Assembly (NCBI RefSeq): GCF_002015035.1
Contig: NZ_MUXY01000001.1
Location: forward strand, 497,102-561,101
Length of the DNA stretch: 64,000 nucleotides
DNA from: Haemophilus parahaemolyticus
GTDB taxonomy: Bacteria > Pseudomonadota > Gammaproteobacteria > Enterobacterales > Pasteurellaceae
Direction of reading: 5' to 3'
Both the position numbers and the translations under genes were made by a program. The notes under the pieces were generated by a model, which saw nothing but the letters and a program-made list of their open reading frames with translations, ran no database searches and was not told the DNA's origin. Positions within the stretch are counted from its first letter, which is position 1. Each line of letters begins with the position of its first letter. This document shows positions 41,140-48,951 of this stretch, piece after piece.

Positions 41140-43683
41140 CTACGCCAGCTCCCAATCTGCATTCTGGTCTCTAACGTATTTCATCCACAAATTGAACCCG
41201 TTGTAGCCTTTCACGTATTTCAGGCGTGTTAAGCCGTGGACGGTATATTCCGCTCCTTTTATCAGGTTCATTTTGTCGAAATCGCTGATTAAATTGTCGT
41301 CAATTCCCCGCATTTTGAGAGCGTGATCGAGACGGTTGTATTCGTGCTCATGTTCATTGATGAAATTTCGCACAGTTTTTTGTATGTACGTTTCTTCTGG
41401 TTCTGCTTTTGTTGGTTTTTTAACCTCCTTTATAGGGTTACAGTTATTGACACAAGTCCAAGCGGGACTGCGTCCCGTGTTTTTTTGAACCTCGACCGCT
41501 AAAGCGGTCAAGGTTTTAAATTCGGTTTGCTCATCTTTCTTCTTCTCGATACGGTAAGATTTCAAACGACTAATCACAGTACGATCGCTCAAGCGGTTAA
41601 AAACGCCCATGACTTTGCGTTGCATTTCCCCGTAGCTGTTGTTGCTGGTTTCCACGTAGTAGGTTTTTACGGGGGCTTTGTCGCTTTTGTCTTTATTCGC
41701 TTGAATATCAATAAAGGAAGCGTAGCAGCTCACATCGGTAATCGCTTGTAGGTTCAGCAGAAGTTGATCGCCTGCAACCTGCTCTTCTGTGCAACGTCTC
41801 AGCTCACGCCAAACAGTCACAGAACCGATGCCGTAGAATTGGAACTGACGCAAGCACCACAAGCCCGCCCACGCACGCACACGGCGAGCGTTTTCGTTGG
41901 TTTTAAGCTGTGGTGCTTCGTCTGAAACGGTATCCGCACCCTCTGCATCGATACCGAATCCGCCGATATTTTTCGAAACGTATTTCACAATGTAAGCCGT
42001 TGCACTGCCTTTTTCTTTATCGCAACGTTCCACTTTGCAGCGGTGCTCGCTTGCCCCTGCTTCATCGCCGTCAATTTCTAACGCTTTGCGTTTGAACAGC
42101 ATTTCTACTTCGTCTATGTGTTCTTTCTTCACATAGAAAAGCAGATGCCAGTGTGGCGTGCCGTCGTGGTGTGGTTCGGTGACTCGCATTCCCTTAAAGT
42201 CAATTTTGCGTTTAGCCAGTAACGCACGGAATTGTGCCCACACCTTATTTAAGTAAGCTTGTGTTGTGCGAGGGTCTGCCCCTTGCCATTTGCGATTACG
42301 TCTACCGTGTGAATGCATAGCGTGGTAAGCACTCGGTGCGGTCAAGGTTAAGAATAACGCTTGCCAGCCGTTTTCTTCTGCCCACTCTTCCACGCCACGC
42401 AAACGGGTCATCATTTCATAGCGGCGAATAGTTGGGTTGGAATTGGATTTAAACCACAATTCGTATAAATCCACTTGCTCTTCTTCGTTTTCCACGTTGA
42501 TGAGAATGCTGTTTTTAATGAACGCTTCCATTTTGCGATGCTTCTCTTCCGCACGCTTATATGCCGCTTGCGAGACATAAGGCGAACGTTTAGCGAACAC
42601 TTCCCCGCACGCAATGCGTAAATGTTCCATCATCTGCTCTTGGCGTTTTAAAAAGAGCTTCAGCCAATATTTTTCGGCAGCAATCCGATTCAGGCTTTTC
42701 ATCATCTCTTTATCGTTCACGCTCTTGCCTTCTTCCGTGCGTGCCTTGTAGCTTTGCCAATAAGGCGCTGCAAAGCCCATCTGCTCGCATAGCTCACCGC
42801 ATTGCGTGTAGATACGCTCTAACGCCTGTTCAATTTCTGCATCGGTAAAGGTTTTGCCACTGTCGGCAAGGTCTGTGAAAAAGCCCACTTGAATATGCTC
42901 AAACAAGCGTGCCACTTCTTTCGCAATGCCTAAAAAACGGCTCGGCGGGATAAGATAAAACGGAATGCGGTTTTCGTGGTTTTTGCTGTAGCGTTTTTCT
43001 GCCTCTTTCTCCCAATACTCCTTGAATGGATTTTCACGGGTGAATAAGGTTTCATTGTGCTCTTGGCTGAAATCGTATTCAAACAAACGGCTGTTTCTAC
43101 CCAAATAGGCTTTTGCCCATTCGGCTTTATCGTGGAAGTTGTCGGAAAGCAGAAACAAGTCCACGTTATGATGATCGAGGACTTTTTTCAGCTCCGTGTT
43201 CAGTGCTTCGTTCAGTTTTTCCCAAGCGTGTGTGCGTTGCACATTGCCCGCAAGAAAGGCGATTGAGCCATCATCTTTCAGTGCTTTAAGGTTTTTTAGA
43301 TAAATGCGGCGGTAGTAGTTTTGTGCAAAATCGGGCAAGTGCTTGAGCAAGTCTTCTACAGCGTAGTAAATGCTTTTCGGCACTTTGGCAAACAGTTCTA
43401 ATTGGCTTGGGCTTTTCTCTTTCAGTAAGCCTAACGGGTCGGGGGTTTCTGCAACTTCTGGCACGTTTTCGACCGCTTGCACCGCTATTTCAGGAAAGGC
43501 AGACAAGCCCAGTTCGATTCGTTCGGCTGGGCTTAAGATTTCATTTTCTAGGTAGTCTAACGTGGCATCATCCATAAATAAGCCACTGAGGGCTAAATCT
43601 TGGCTTTGCGTCTCTGCTTGCACAGGGGCAATCTGAGCTTTTGCCTGCTCTTCAAAGTTAAGATTTAACGCTAAGTGGCTCAT
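41140..43683 (-). CDS. replication initiator gpA (HUH endonuclease)
   Basis: 847 residues of the P2 gene A family, which nicks the origin for rolling-circle replication. HUH motif PHWHLLFYV; the tyrosine motif is AYIVKYVSKNIGG; motif LFLTLTAPSAYHAMHS precedes them. It is larger than P2 gpA (761) with N- and C-terminal extensions. In P2 the origin lies inside this gene; the same is expected here. Confidence 0.92.
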   Translation of the reverse strand: MSHLALNLNFEEQAKAQIAPVQAETQSQDLALSGLFMDDATLDYLENEILSPAERIELGLSAFPEIAVQAVENVPEVAETPDPLGLLKEKSPSQLELFAKVPKSIYYAVEDLLKHLPDFAQNYYRRIYLKNLKALKDDGSIAFLAGNVQRTHAWEKLNEALNTELKKVLDHHNVDLFLLSDNFHDKAEWAKAYLGRNSRLFEYDFSQEHNETLFTRENPFKEYWEKEAEKRYSKNHENRIPFYLIPPSRFLGIAKEVARLFEHIQVGFFTDLADSGKTFTDAEIEQALERIYTQCGELCEQMGFAAPYWQSYKARTEEGKSVNDKEMMKSLNRIAAEKYWLKLFLKRQEQMMEHLRIACGEVFAKRSPYVSQAAYKRAEEKHRKMEAFIKNSILINVENEEEQVDLYELWFKSNSNPTIRRYEMMTRLRGVEEWAEENGWQALFLTLTAPSAYHAMHSHGRRNRKWQGADPRTTQAYLNKVWAQFRALLAKRKIDFKGMRVTEPHHDGTPHWHLLFYVKKEHIDEVEMLFKRKALEIDGDEAGASEHRCKVERCDKEKGSATAYIVKYVSKNIGGFGIDAEGADTVSDEAPQLKTNENARRVRAWAGLWCLRQFQFYGIGSVTVWRELRRCTEEQVAGDQLLLNLQAITDVSCYASFIDIQANKDKSDKAPVKTYYVETSNNSYGEMQRKVMGVFNRLSDRTVISRLKSYRIEKKKDEQTEFKTLTALAVEVQKNTGRSPAWTCVNNCNPIKEVKKPTKAEPEETYIQKTVRNFINEHEHEYNRLDHALKMRGIDDNLISDFDKMNLIKGAEYTVHGLTRLKYVKGYNGFNLWMKYVRDQNADWELA

Positions 43684-43715
43684 TGTGGTGCTCTTTGGTG
43701 TTAAGGTTTAAGGGG

Positions 43716-43949
43716 TTAATGTCGAATGCTAAAAGTAACTTTTAATTTTGCTCGGTTAATCGGGGTGCGGCGCATTGCCTGCTCGCCCAATTTTCGGCTA
43801 ATCCCGAAAAGTGCATCAAAGACGGCGTTTAAATCGGGGCAGATTTTTTCAACTTTCCCGTCTTTAACCAGTGCATAATTCAGAAGAGCATCGGGGGCTT
43901 CTGAAATAATCGGCTCAATCGTAAATTCAGAGACTGAAATGAGTGCCAT
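43716..43949 (-). CDS. hypothetical early phage protein
   Basis: 77 residues, MALISVSEFTIEPIISEAPD...AMRRTPINRAKLKVTFSIRH. Unrecognised. Preceded by AGGAGAAAAAT. In a tight leftward series of small genes before the replication gene. Confidence 0.6.
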   Translation of the reverse strand: MALISVSEFTIEPIISEAPDALLNYALVKDGKVEKICPDLNAVFDALFGISRKLGEQAMRRTPINRAKLKVTFSIRH

Positions 43950-43958
43950 ATTTTTCTC

Positions 43959-44210
43959 CTATTTGCTAGCAAGTGCGGCAGTAGATAAGCAATACGCCTT
44001 ACGTCTTTCACAGTAAGCCATCAAATCTGCACATTGTTTTAACGCTTTGGCTTTTTCCCATAACTCTGCCGCTTCAGTGTAGAGCTTATGGCGACGGGGT
44101 TTATCTTTCTCTTCACGTGCTGCCATTTTTTCAAGATGAACGGCACGAACACGGGCGTTATACGCCTCTGGGCTTTCTAATAAGGTGGTAAAGTTTTTCA
44201 GTGGTTGCAT
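43959..44210 (-). CDS. ANR-family-like regulator
   Basis: 83 residues. The segment YTEAAELWEKAKALKQCADL followed by MAYCERRKAYC matches the pattern of ANR (AraC negative regulator) proteins, Aa.lW..A......n..w...R...C, often seen in Pasteurellaceae phages. Could sequester a host AraC-type activator. Tentative. Confidence 0.55.
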   Translation of the reverse strand: MQPLKNFTTLLESPEAYNARVRAVHLEKMAAREEKDKPRRHKLYTEAAELWEKAKALKQCADLMAYCERRKAYCLSTAALASK

Positions 44211-44212
44211 TT

Positions 44213-44377
44213 TTATATTCCGTAAAGCTGAGTGAGGTAATAATGGGCTTTTTTGTTTTCTCGGTTTCTGCGGGCAAGTGCCTCAAGATTCCCCGTTCTT
44301 ACCCATTGAATCTCCGCTAAATTGGCGTTAATGCGGGCTTGATTCCATTTCAGCTTAATCTGTTTGATGTTGAGCAT
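44213..44377 (-). CDS. 54-aa early phage protein
   Basis: MLNIKQIKLKWNQARINANL ... HYYLTQLYGI, 54 codons with a strong AAGGAGTGAACC site. It overlaps the end of the 102-residue gene by 23 bases. Basic and helical. Unrecognised but well placed. Confidence 0.6.
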   Translation of the reverse strand: MLNIKQIKLKWNQARINANLAEIQWVRTGNLEALARRNRENKKAHYYLTQLYGI

Positions 44378-44663
44378 GGTTCACTCCTTGTAATAACTTG
44401 GCTTTATATGCTAACGCCTGCTTTTGTTGCTCGGCTTCTTCAGCTTCACGCTGTTTGCGTCTGGCAATTTCTGCGTCTCGTAAACCTTGGCGTTCTTGGT
44501 ATTGTTTAAAATCAGCGGCTTGACGAACGATGAGGCGATTTAGGTTTTCACCTGCAGGGCGTGAATAGTCAATCGTGCCGTCTTGTTTATATCGGGCAAT
44601 ACGTTTGCGTCCTTTTTCTAACCCCGCTTGAATTAACGGGTGCAATAATGCGTTATCGTTCAT
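44355..44663 (-). CDS. hypothetical early phage protein
   Basis: 102 residues with a basic, Gln/Glu-rich helical C-terminal half (RRKQREAEEAEQQKQALAYK). Starts MNDNALLHPLIQAGLEKGRK. Unrecognised. Confidence 0.6.
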   Translation of the reverse strand: MNDNALLHPLIQAGLEKGRKRIARYKQDGTIDYSRPAGENLNRLIVRQAADFKQYQERQGLRDAEIARRKQREAEEAEQQKQALAYKAKLLQGVNHAQHQTD

Positions 44664-44672
44664 CTTGCCCGC

Positions 44673-44918
44673 CTATGGTCTTTCCATTTCCGCCGTTGCC
44701 GCTTCAATCAAGAAATTAAAATCGCTTTCGGTAAACTGATTCAACTCTATTACCAGATTGATATATTCGTCTTTCAGGCGATATAGCACGTCCAACTCTT
44801 GAGCGGGGCTTAAGTCGTCGTAAATCAACTCGCTTTTGAGCCAGCCCATTTTTTCGGTAATGTCGTACACCTCATCGACCATTTGAGAAAGAGTCTGGCG
44901 TTTTGTATCTAAGTTCAT
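44673..44918 (-). CDS. hypothetical early phage protein
   Basis: 81 residues, acidic and helical: LSQMVDEVYDITEKMGWLKS, YRLKDEYINLVIELNQFTES. Unrecognised. Starts after GAGGTAGGCA. Confidence 0.6.
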   Translation of the reverse strand: MNLDTKRQTLSQMVDEVYDITEKMGWLKSELIYDDLSPAQELDVLYRLKDEYINLVIELNQFTESDFNFLIEAATAEMERP

Positions 44919-44929
44919 TGCCTACCTCC

Positions 44930-45052
44930 TTACTTGATACTTTCAGCGAGCGAAAGAATGCCCGCAACGAACATAAACAAGCCACCGAACACGACGACTA
45001 TTTCAATCACATCTAACACTAAAGCTTTAAGTGCTTTACGTTTGTTTTTCAT
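44930..45052 (-). CDS. 40-aa membrane peptide
   Basis: Begins MKNKRKALKALVLDVIEIVV and continues as one membrane helix (VFGGLFMFVAGILSL). GGAGAACTCA precedes the ATG. Small basic-then-hydrophobic protein; function unknown. Confidence 0.55.
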   Translation of the reverse strand: MKNKRKALKALVLDVIEIVVVFGGLFMFVAGILSLAESIK

Positions 45053-45071
45053 TGAGTTCTCCGTAAATGTT

Positions 45072-45236
45072 TTAGCGTGGGACAAGGACATAGAAATGTG
45101 CTCTCTTCTTGCCCTTCCCTACTCTGTAAGATTTAACAAGGCTTTGTTTAATCCATCTGCGAATAGTCTCTGTGCTTACTTTTTTGATTTCTGCATATTC
45201 GCTGACGCTGTAAATTTCATAGTCTTCATAGGTCAT
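45072..45236 (-). CDS. 54-aa helix-turn-helix protein, excisionase-like
   Basis: MTYEDYEIYSVSEYAEIKKV, then STETIRRWIKQSLVKSYRVG and KGKKRAHFYVLVPR: the pattern SVSEYA...VS..TIRRWI..G...VGKGKK..Y.V is a winged/MerR-like HTH as in excisionases and Cox-type proteins. Strong GGAGAAAGCG site. A candidate for the lysis-lysogeny Cox function. Confidence 0.6.
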   Translation of the reverse strand: MTYEDYEIYSVSEYAEIKKVSTETIRRWIKQSLVKSYRVGKGKKRAHFYVLVPR

Positions 45237-45367
45237 TCGCTTTCTCCTCACCCCTTAGTGATTTCTCGCATCGTCACCTTGGGTGTCTTCTTCAATTCGT
45301 TTTGTGTTATATTTCCTTTTCGTTTAACTCAAAAAGGAACGTGATGAAATTGCTCGGTGTATTACAT

Positions 45368-45565
45368 CTACCTCGGTTCTTGCGTACCAATCCACAACAA
45401 CCAACCGAATAAGACTGAAACCACTAAATTTAGGGGCTCATACATTGCCATATAAACCACGGCAAAACCGCATAAAACAACGATTAACCAAAATAGAAAG
45501 TTGCCTTTCTGTTTTTTAAGCCATGTCAAGCATTTTGCTTGGCTTGGTTTTTCCTGCTCACTCAT
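45368..45565 (-). CDS. small two-helix membrane protein
   Basis: 65 residues, N-terminal MSEQEKPSQAKCLTWLKKQK and two hydrophobic segments (FLFWLIVVLCGFAVVYMAMY, LNLVVSVLFGWLLWIG). Shares its N-terminal MSEQEK and upstream bases with the 70-residue gene at 45855. Unknown function. Confidence 0.55.
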   Translation of the reverse strand: MSEQEKPSQAKCLTWLKKQKGNFLFWLIVVLCGFAVVYMAMYEPLNLVVSVLFGWLLWIGTQEPR

Positions 45566-45625
45566 TGACTTACCTCTCTGTATTTGTTTATATTTCCTTT
45601 CCGTTTAACCAAAAAGGAACTTAAA

Positions 45626-45895
45626 ATGAAATCTAAATATCTTGTAGACCCAACCACCTTTGAACTACCTGCATTTGATGCTCAAATCACGCAATATGTT
45701 GAAGAGAAAGGGGCTGACCCTTACGGCTCAACAGATTGCTATATTGGCATCTATCACAACGGGGTTTTATATCGTCGCCTCACTGCAGAAGGCTTAACCG
45801 AATGGGTGGGCTGTGATAACTTTCTATTTTCGCTTGGCTTAACCAAGCTTGAAGCTAAACAAGGCTATGATTCTCTGTTTGAACAGCCTGCTTAA
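45626..45895 (+). CDS. hypothetical protein on opposite strand of early operon
   Basis: 89 residues from MKSKYLVDPTTFELPAFDAQ; codons upstream would begin in the repeated leader. It reads against the early operon and overlaps the 3' end of the 70-residue gene. ADPYGSTDCYIGIYHNGVLY suggests a folded globular protein. Its leader (45588-45620) is nearly the same as 45307-45340. Confidence 0.5.
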   Translation: MKSKYLVDPTTFELPAFDAQITQYVEEKGADPYGSTDCYIGIYHNGVLYRRLTAEGLTEWVGCDNFLFSLGLTKLEAKQGYDSLFEQPA

Positions 45896-46067
45896 TCTGA
45901 TCAAGTTCTTTTTCAAACTGGGCTATGCCCGCTTTTTTAATATATGCTAGTGCATAGCTCATCATCTTTACATCTTGCGGTGTAAAGATTTCTCTTGCGG
46001 CTTGGTGATCAAATTCTGCAAGTTGTTTTAATTCCCATACTGCTGAGCTTTTTTCTTGTTCACTCAT
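45855..46067 (-). CDS. hypothetical early phage protein
   Basis: 70 residues, MSEQEKSSAVWELKQLAEFD...IKQAVQTENHSLV. Helical. Its start overlaps the stop of the 36-residue gene as ATGA. Unknown. Confidence 0.5.
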   Translation of the reverse strand: MSEQEKSSAVWELKQLAEFDHQAAREIFTPQDVKMMSYALAYIKKAGIAQFEKELDQIKQAVQTENHSLV

Positions 46068-46174
46068 TGACTTACCTCACTGGGTTTGTTTTCGTTTTTC
46101 ACACGGAGCAAATACGCCTCATAACTTCCGCATTCTGCGACGTCTGAGAGTTGTTTGAGTTCTTGTTCACTCAT
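46064..46174 (-). CDS. 36-aa early phage peptide
   Basis: MSEQELKQLSDVAECGSYEA, then YLLRVKNENKPSEVSQ. Shares MSEQE and ELKQL with the next gene, so the two look like a partial duplication. Coupled to it by an ATGA overlap. Confidence 0.45.
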   Translation of the reverse strand: MSEQELKQLSDVAECGSYEAYLLRVKNENKPSEVSQ

Positions 46175-46176
46175 TC

Positions 46177-46347
46177 CTACACCCCTCTTGCTTCCAGTGC
46201 TTCTTCTAACAAAATCGCAATCATTGGCGCCATCTTGCGTCTCTCTTTTGTGGCTAAATCTTTTGTTCTTTCTGTAAGATCTGCAGGAATTCTCGTCTGA
46301 AATTCTTTTCCTGTCTGCTTCTCTAATTTTTCGTTGATTTCACTCAC
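46177..46347 (-). CDS. Arc/CopG-like RHH protein, first early gene
   Basis: 56 residues from a GTG start (MSEINEKLEKQTGKEFQTRI) preceded by GAGGAGTTTTAAAA. FQTRIPADLTERTKDLATKE and RRKMAPMIAILLEEALEARG form strand-helix-helix, an Arc-type fold. First in the leftward lytic operon, opposite cI, so a Cro/Cox/Apl-like role is possible. Confidence 0.6.
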   Translation of the reverse strand: MSEINEKLEKQTGKEFQTRIPADLTERTKDLATKERRKMAPMIAILLEEALEARGV

Positions 46348-46430
46348 TTTTAAAACTCCTCGCTTTGTGTTATGTTGCTCTTTGCTCGGGCTTGCTTCTT
46401 TTTGCAACGCCCTGCGTCTTAATGTTTTTA

Positions 46431-46458
46431 ATTATAGTCAAAATTTCTTTGACTACAA
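46431..46458 (-). promoter_or_regulatory. early leftward promoter with CI operator
   Basis: On the minus strand TTGTAG (46453-46458) and TATAAT (46431-46436) are 16 bases apart. A 21-bp inverted repeat, TAGTCAAA-5-TTTGACTA (46435-46455), fills the spacer. It is next to the repressor gene, so this should be the CI operator controlling the lytic operon. Confidence 0.65.
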
Positions 46459-46495
46459 TACAAAAATATAAAACCAGATGCTAAGTGAGGAAAAA

Positions 46496-46894
46496 GTGAA
46501 CAGCATTGAATTTGTAGAAAGATTAAAAAAAGTTGCAGATGTAAAGGAAGATCAAGCTCTAGCAGAAATTTTTGGCTTATCTAAAGCCTCTTTTTCTTAT
46601 GCTAAAAAGAACAATAGTTTTTCTGCAGAAATGCTATCTAATTTTGCAGAACGCTTTAACTGCGACCTGCACTGGTTAATTACTGGCAAAGAAAAAACTC
46701 AAGCATTAAAAGCAACGGAAAAAATGCTACTCACTGCCTTTAATGAATTGGACGACAAACAACAATTACAAGCGGTGGTTTTTGTGGGCAATCTTGCACA
46801 AGGCGGCACGAGCTCACCTACGGCAAACATTTCCCAACACGCTGGCGAAAATGCCTACAATGTGGGCGGGGATTTTAACTTTAATCAAAAATAG
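46496..46894 (+). CDS. phage repressor CI
   Basis: 132 residues from the GTG after GAGGAAAAA (an ATG six codons upstream lacks a site). The N-terminal helix-turn-helix DQALAEIFGLSKASFSYAKK is followed by DLHWLITGKE, the CI-repressor family mark. There is no LexA-type peptidase domain, so it is HP1/P2-like and not SOS-cleaved. The C-terminal NVGGDFNFNQK is repeated as short fragments at 47533 and 48578. Confidence 0.85.
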   Translation: MNSIEFVERLKKVADVKEDQALAEIFGLSKASFSYAKKNNSFSAEMLSNFAERFNCDLHWLITGKEKTQALKATEKMLLTAFNELDDKQQLQAVVFVGNLAQGGTSSPTANISQHAGENAYNVGGDFNFNQK

Positions 46895-46929
46895 AGATTT
46901 GTATCTATGTTGTTGATGGGATCACTTAA

Positions 46930-47499
46930 ATGCTAACTGGATTTTTAAAATTTTTTCTTGCAGTGTGGATTATTGACTTAGTCGGAGGAACGTTTGGTAA
47001 TACTATTGGAATAGTAACGCTTCTTCTTTTCCTTGGTTTATGGCTTAACTCAGTTTATAAAAAGAGAACGCTCAATCATATAAATAAAGAAGAAAAATAT
47101 ATAGAAGTAGTATCAACCCCAAAAAAGGAAGCTAAACCCAAAGAATTATTTAAAAATAAAAAACGTAATGAATATTACACCCTTTGGGAATGTGAAGATA
47201 TGATTATCAATTTCAAAGAAGATGAAGATGAGCCTTCTAGAGATTACAAATTTCATCGTTGGGCTTTAGATAGAAACAAGGGAGATGATTGGATTTTTGT
47301 TACTGATATTACAGACGAAGAATACATCATTGATCCTTATTTTGGCATTGAAGGAAATATTACTTGGAATGGTCAAGAATTTGATTTATGGGATTGTTTT
47401 TTCTCTGCTGCTTTTGGTGATGAAGCAATGGATAAGGTAGACGATAAAAAAGATAAATTCTTAGATAAGTTATATCCAGATGATGAGAAGAGTAAATAA
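46930..47499 (+). CDS. two-helix membrane protein, accessory (possible defence)
   Basis: 189 residues: two membrane segments (FLKFFLAVWIIDLVGGTFG, TIGIVTLLLFLGLWLN) and a charged cytosolic domain with many aromatic and acidic residues (DDWIFVTDITDEEYIIDPYF). Unrecognised family. AT-rich compared with the structural genes. It lies between cI and int, the place where P2-like phages keep exclusion and defence genes. Confidence 0.6.
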   Translation: MLTGFLKFFLAVWIIDLVGGTFGNTIGIVTLLLFLGLWLNSVYKKRTLNHINKEEKYIEVVSTPKKEAKPKELFKNKKRNEYYTLWECEDMIINFKEDEDEPSRDYKFHRWALDRNKGDDWIFVTDITDEEYIIDPYFGIEGNITWNGQEFDLWDCFFSAAFGDEAMDKVDDKKDKFLDKLYPDDEKSK

Positions 47500-47508
47500 T
47501 AGGCATGG

Positions 47509-47571
47509 AAAATTAAAAGCGGGAAATAAGTAATGAATGTGGGTAGGGATTTTAATGTTAATCAAAAATAG
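47509..47571 (+). repeat. CI-tail repeat, copy 1
   Basis: 63 bases, 61 identical to 48554-48616. It includes ATG AAT GTG GGT AGG GAT followed by codons for FNVNQK-stop, a version of the CI C-terminus NVGGDFNFNQK (46858-46894). Confidence 0.8.
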
Positions 47572-47625
47572 TAGTGAATTTTTATCGCTATTGTTTATGA
47601 TAAGCAAAGCAAAATCGGAGGCTCT

Positions 47626-47805
47626 ATGAAAAAAAATCTAAACACTTTAGCAAAAGTATTTAACGAAACAGAAAAACAAAGTTTTGTTGAAAATGTGGCT
47701 TTGCATATTGAGCAAACAGAAGAAAGACGTTTACAAAAAGAAGAGGAACTAAAACGTGTCAAACGAACAGGTGCAAGACTTACCGACTATAGATTTTCTT
47801 ACTGA
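47626..47805 (+). CDS. 59-aa coiled-coil protein, overlaps next gene
   Basis: MKKNLNTLAKVFNETEKQSF and VENVALHIEQTEERRLQKEE, basic and helical. A strong site (ATCGGAGGCTCT) precedes the ATG. Its last 50 bases overlap the start of the 259-residue gene in another frame, so translation of the two is likely coupled, as in toxin-antitoxin or two-part defence units. Unknown family. Confidence 0.6.
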   Translation: MKKNLNTLAKVFNETEKQSFVENVALHIEQTEERRLQKEEELKRVKRTGARLTDYRFSY

Positions 47806-48535
47806 TTTTCTTTATGTAGATGAAAAACGTGCTAAACAGTTTCTTGCTCAGTTAGTGACTGAAGGGGTGCTTTCTAGCTATAAAGAAGAAATAGGCAATA
47901 CAGATAGCTCCACAGGGGAACTAGGGTTTAGCTCCATCATTACAGGAAAGAAAACTGGCAATATTCAGAACTCAGAGCGTTATGTGCGTGAATATGATGC
48001 GTCCCATTCCTTGCCCTCTTTGCTTTTAGACTTCTTGGGGCAAAATGGCTTTATTAAAAATAATATTGATGATGCTCAAGTGGGTAATTTGGTTCTGATT
48101 TCGGGCGAATATCGCTTATTTGACCTTTCATTAATTGAAAAAGCAATGCCATTCTTAAATGCTGTAGAGAATGAGAATCCTTTACCTGATGGCATAGACA
48201 AGCTCTTTGACCTTTTCCCAAAAAGCTTACAAGTGGATATTCGAGATGATAGAGGAAATTTCTATTGGTTAGCATTGAAAAAAGAAGATATGTGGATCAA
48301 TGTGGATGATGTTCTGCTTTCTAATGGCATTACTAATCGTGATAAGTGGTTTGTTTTAGGTATTCTGGAAAATTTACCTGATGCAAAAGCGAAAAAAGGG
48401 CATCACCCTTATAAATTCCAAGATGAAAAAACAGATGTTTTATCTATTTACGACCATATTCAAGAATTGATTGGTCGTAAGGGTTCAAGCTATGCCGTTA
48501 CGCCTCTCTTGATTTTTAGAAAGATTGGGAAGTAG
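47756..48535 (+). CDS. accessory protein, DUF6414-like (tentative)
   Basis: 259 residues from a GTG start (MSNEQVQDLPTIDFLTDFLY) after GAGGAACTAAAAC. The region DFLYVDEKRAKQFLAQLVTE at the start and the later mixed alpha/beta part (DIRDDRGNFYWLALKKED) remind me of DUF6414-type proteins, which have no proven function; this is weak recall. Soluble. Partnered with the 59-residue protein and flanked on both sides by the CI-tail repeat. Confidence 0.6.
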   Translation: MSNEQVQDLPTIDFLTDFLYVDEKRAKQFLAQLVTEGVLSSYKEEIGNTDSSTGELGFSSIITGKKTGNIQNSERYVREYDASHSLPSLLLDFLGQNGFIKNNIDDAQVGNLVLISGEYRLFDLSLIEKAMPFLNAVENENPLPDGIDKLFDLFPKSLQVDIRDDRGNFYWLALKKEDMWINVDDVLLSNGITNRDKWFVLGILENLPDAKAKKGHHPYKFQDEKTDVLSIYDHIQELIGRKGSSYAVTPLLIFRKIGK

Positions 48536-48553
48536 GTAAGTAATGGGCGTAAG

Positions 48554-48616
48554 AAAATTAGAAGCGGAAAATAAGTAATGAATGTGGGTAGGGATTTTAA
48601 TGTTAATCAAAAATAG
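48554..48616 (+). repeat. CI-tail repeat, copy 2
   Basis: 63 bases, 61 identical to copy 1. Together the two copies bracket the 59/259-residue gene pair as direct repeats about 1.05 kb apart. Confidence 0.8.
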
Positions 48617-48634
48617 AAATTAGGGTGCTACATT

Positions 48635-48751
48635 ATGGAGTCGCTTTTAAGTTCACTTGCCCTCTTTCAGGATATTGCCAACCTGAAAAATTTGATTGTT
48701 TCACCTGAATTGCAGAAGCTCGTTGATGGGGGGAGTAAGTGGAAAAATTAG
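48635..48751 (+). CDS. 38-aa peptide
   Basis: MESLLSSLALFQDIANLKNL then IVSPELQKLVDGGSKWKN. Helical. Overlaps the start of the zinc-ribbon gene by 13 bases. Might be a small regulator or a leader for coupling. Unknown. Confidence 0.45.
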   Translation: MESLLSSLALFQDIANLKNLIVSPELQKLVDGGSKWKN

Positions 48752-48951
48752 AACTTGAGACTTATCTCAATTGGAAAAATATAGAAAGTACGTGTGAAAG
48801 TTGCCATCAAAGTGCCTTATGGAAATTTAGGGCTTTGCCCGATACTTATTGGCTGACTTGTCAACATTGCGGTTTTATTCGTCATTATGATCGTGAATTT
48901 GTCGATGATGATTGGGCAAAAAATGAAGAGGTAATCCTAAGCGATGAGTAA
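48739..48951 (+). CDS. zinc-ribbon protein
   Basis: 70 residues from GTG (MEKLELETYLNWKNIESTCE). Two Cys-x2-Cys pairs, CESC and CQHC about 23 residues apart, form a zinc ribbon. An acidic tail follows. GGGGGGAGTAA is the ribosome site. No family recognised. Confidence 0.6.
   Translation: MEKLELETYLNWKNIESTCESCHQSALWKFRALPDTYWLTCQHCGFIRHYDREFVDDDWAKNEEVILSDE

Noticed and set aside
45343..45411. 22-codon frame after the duplicated leader
   Set aside because: No protein-like sequence and no conservation evidence; listed only as part of the duplication.
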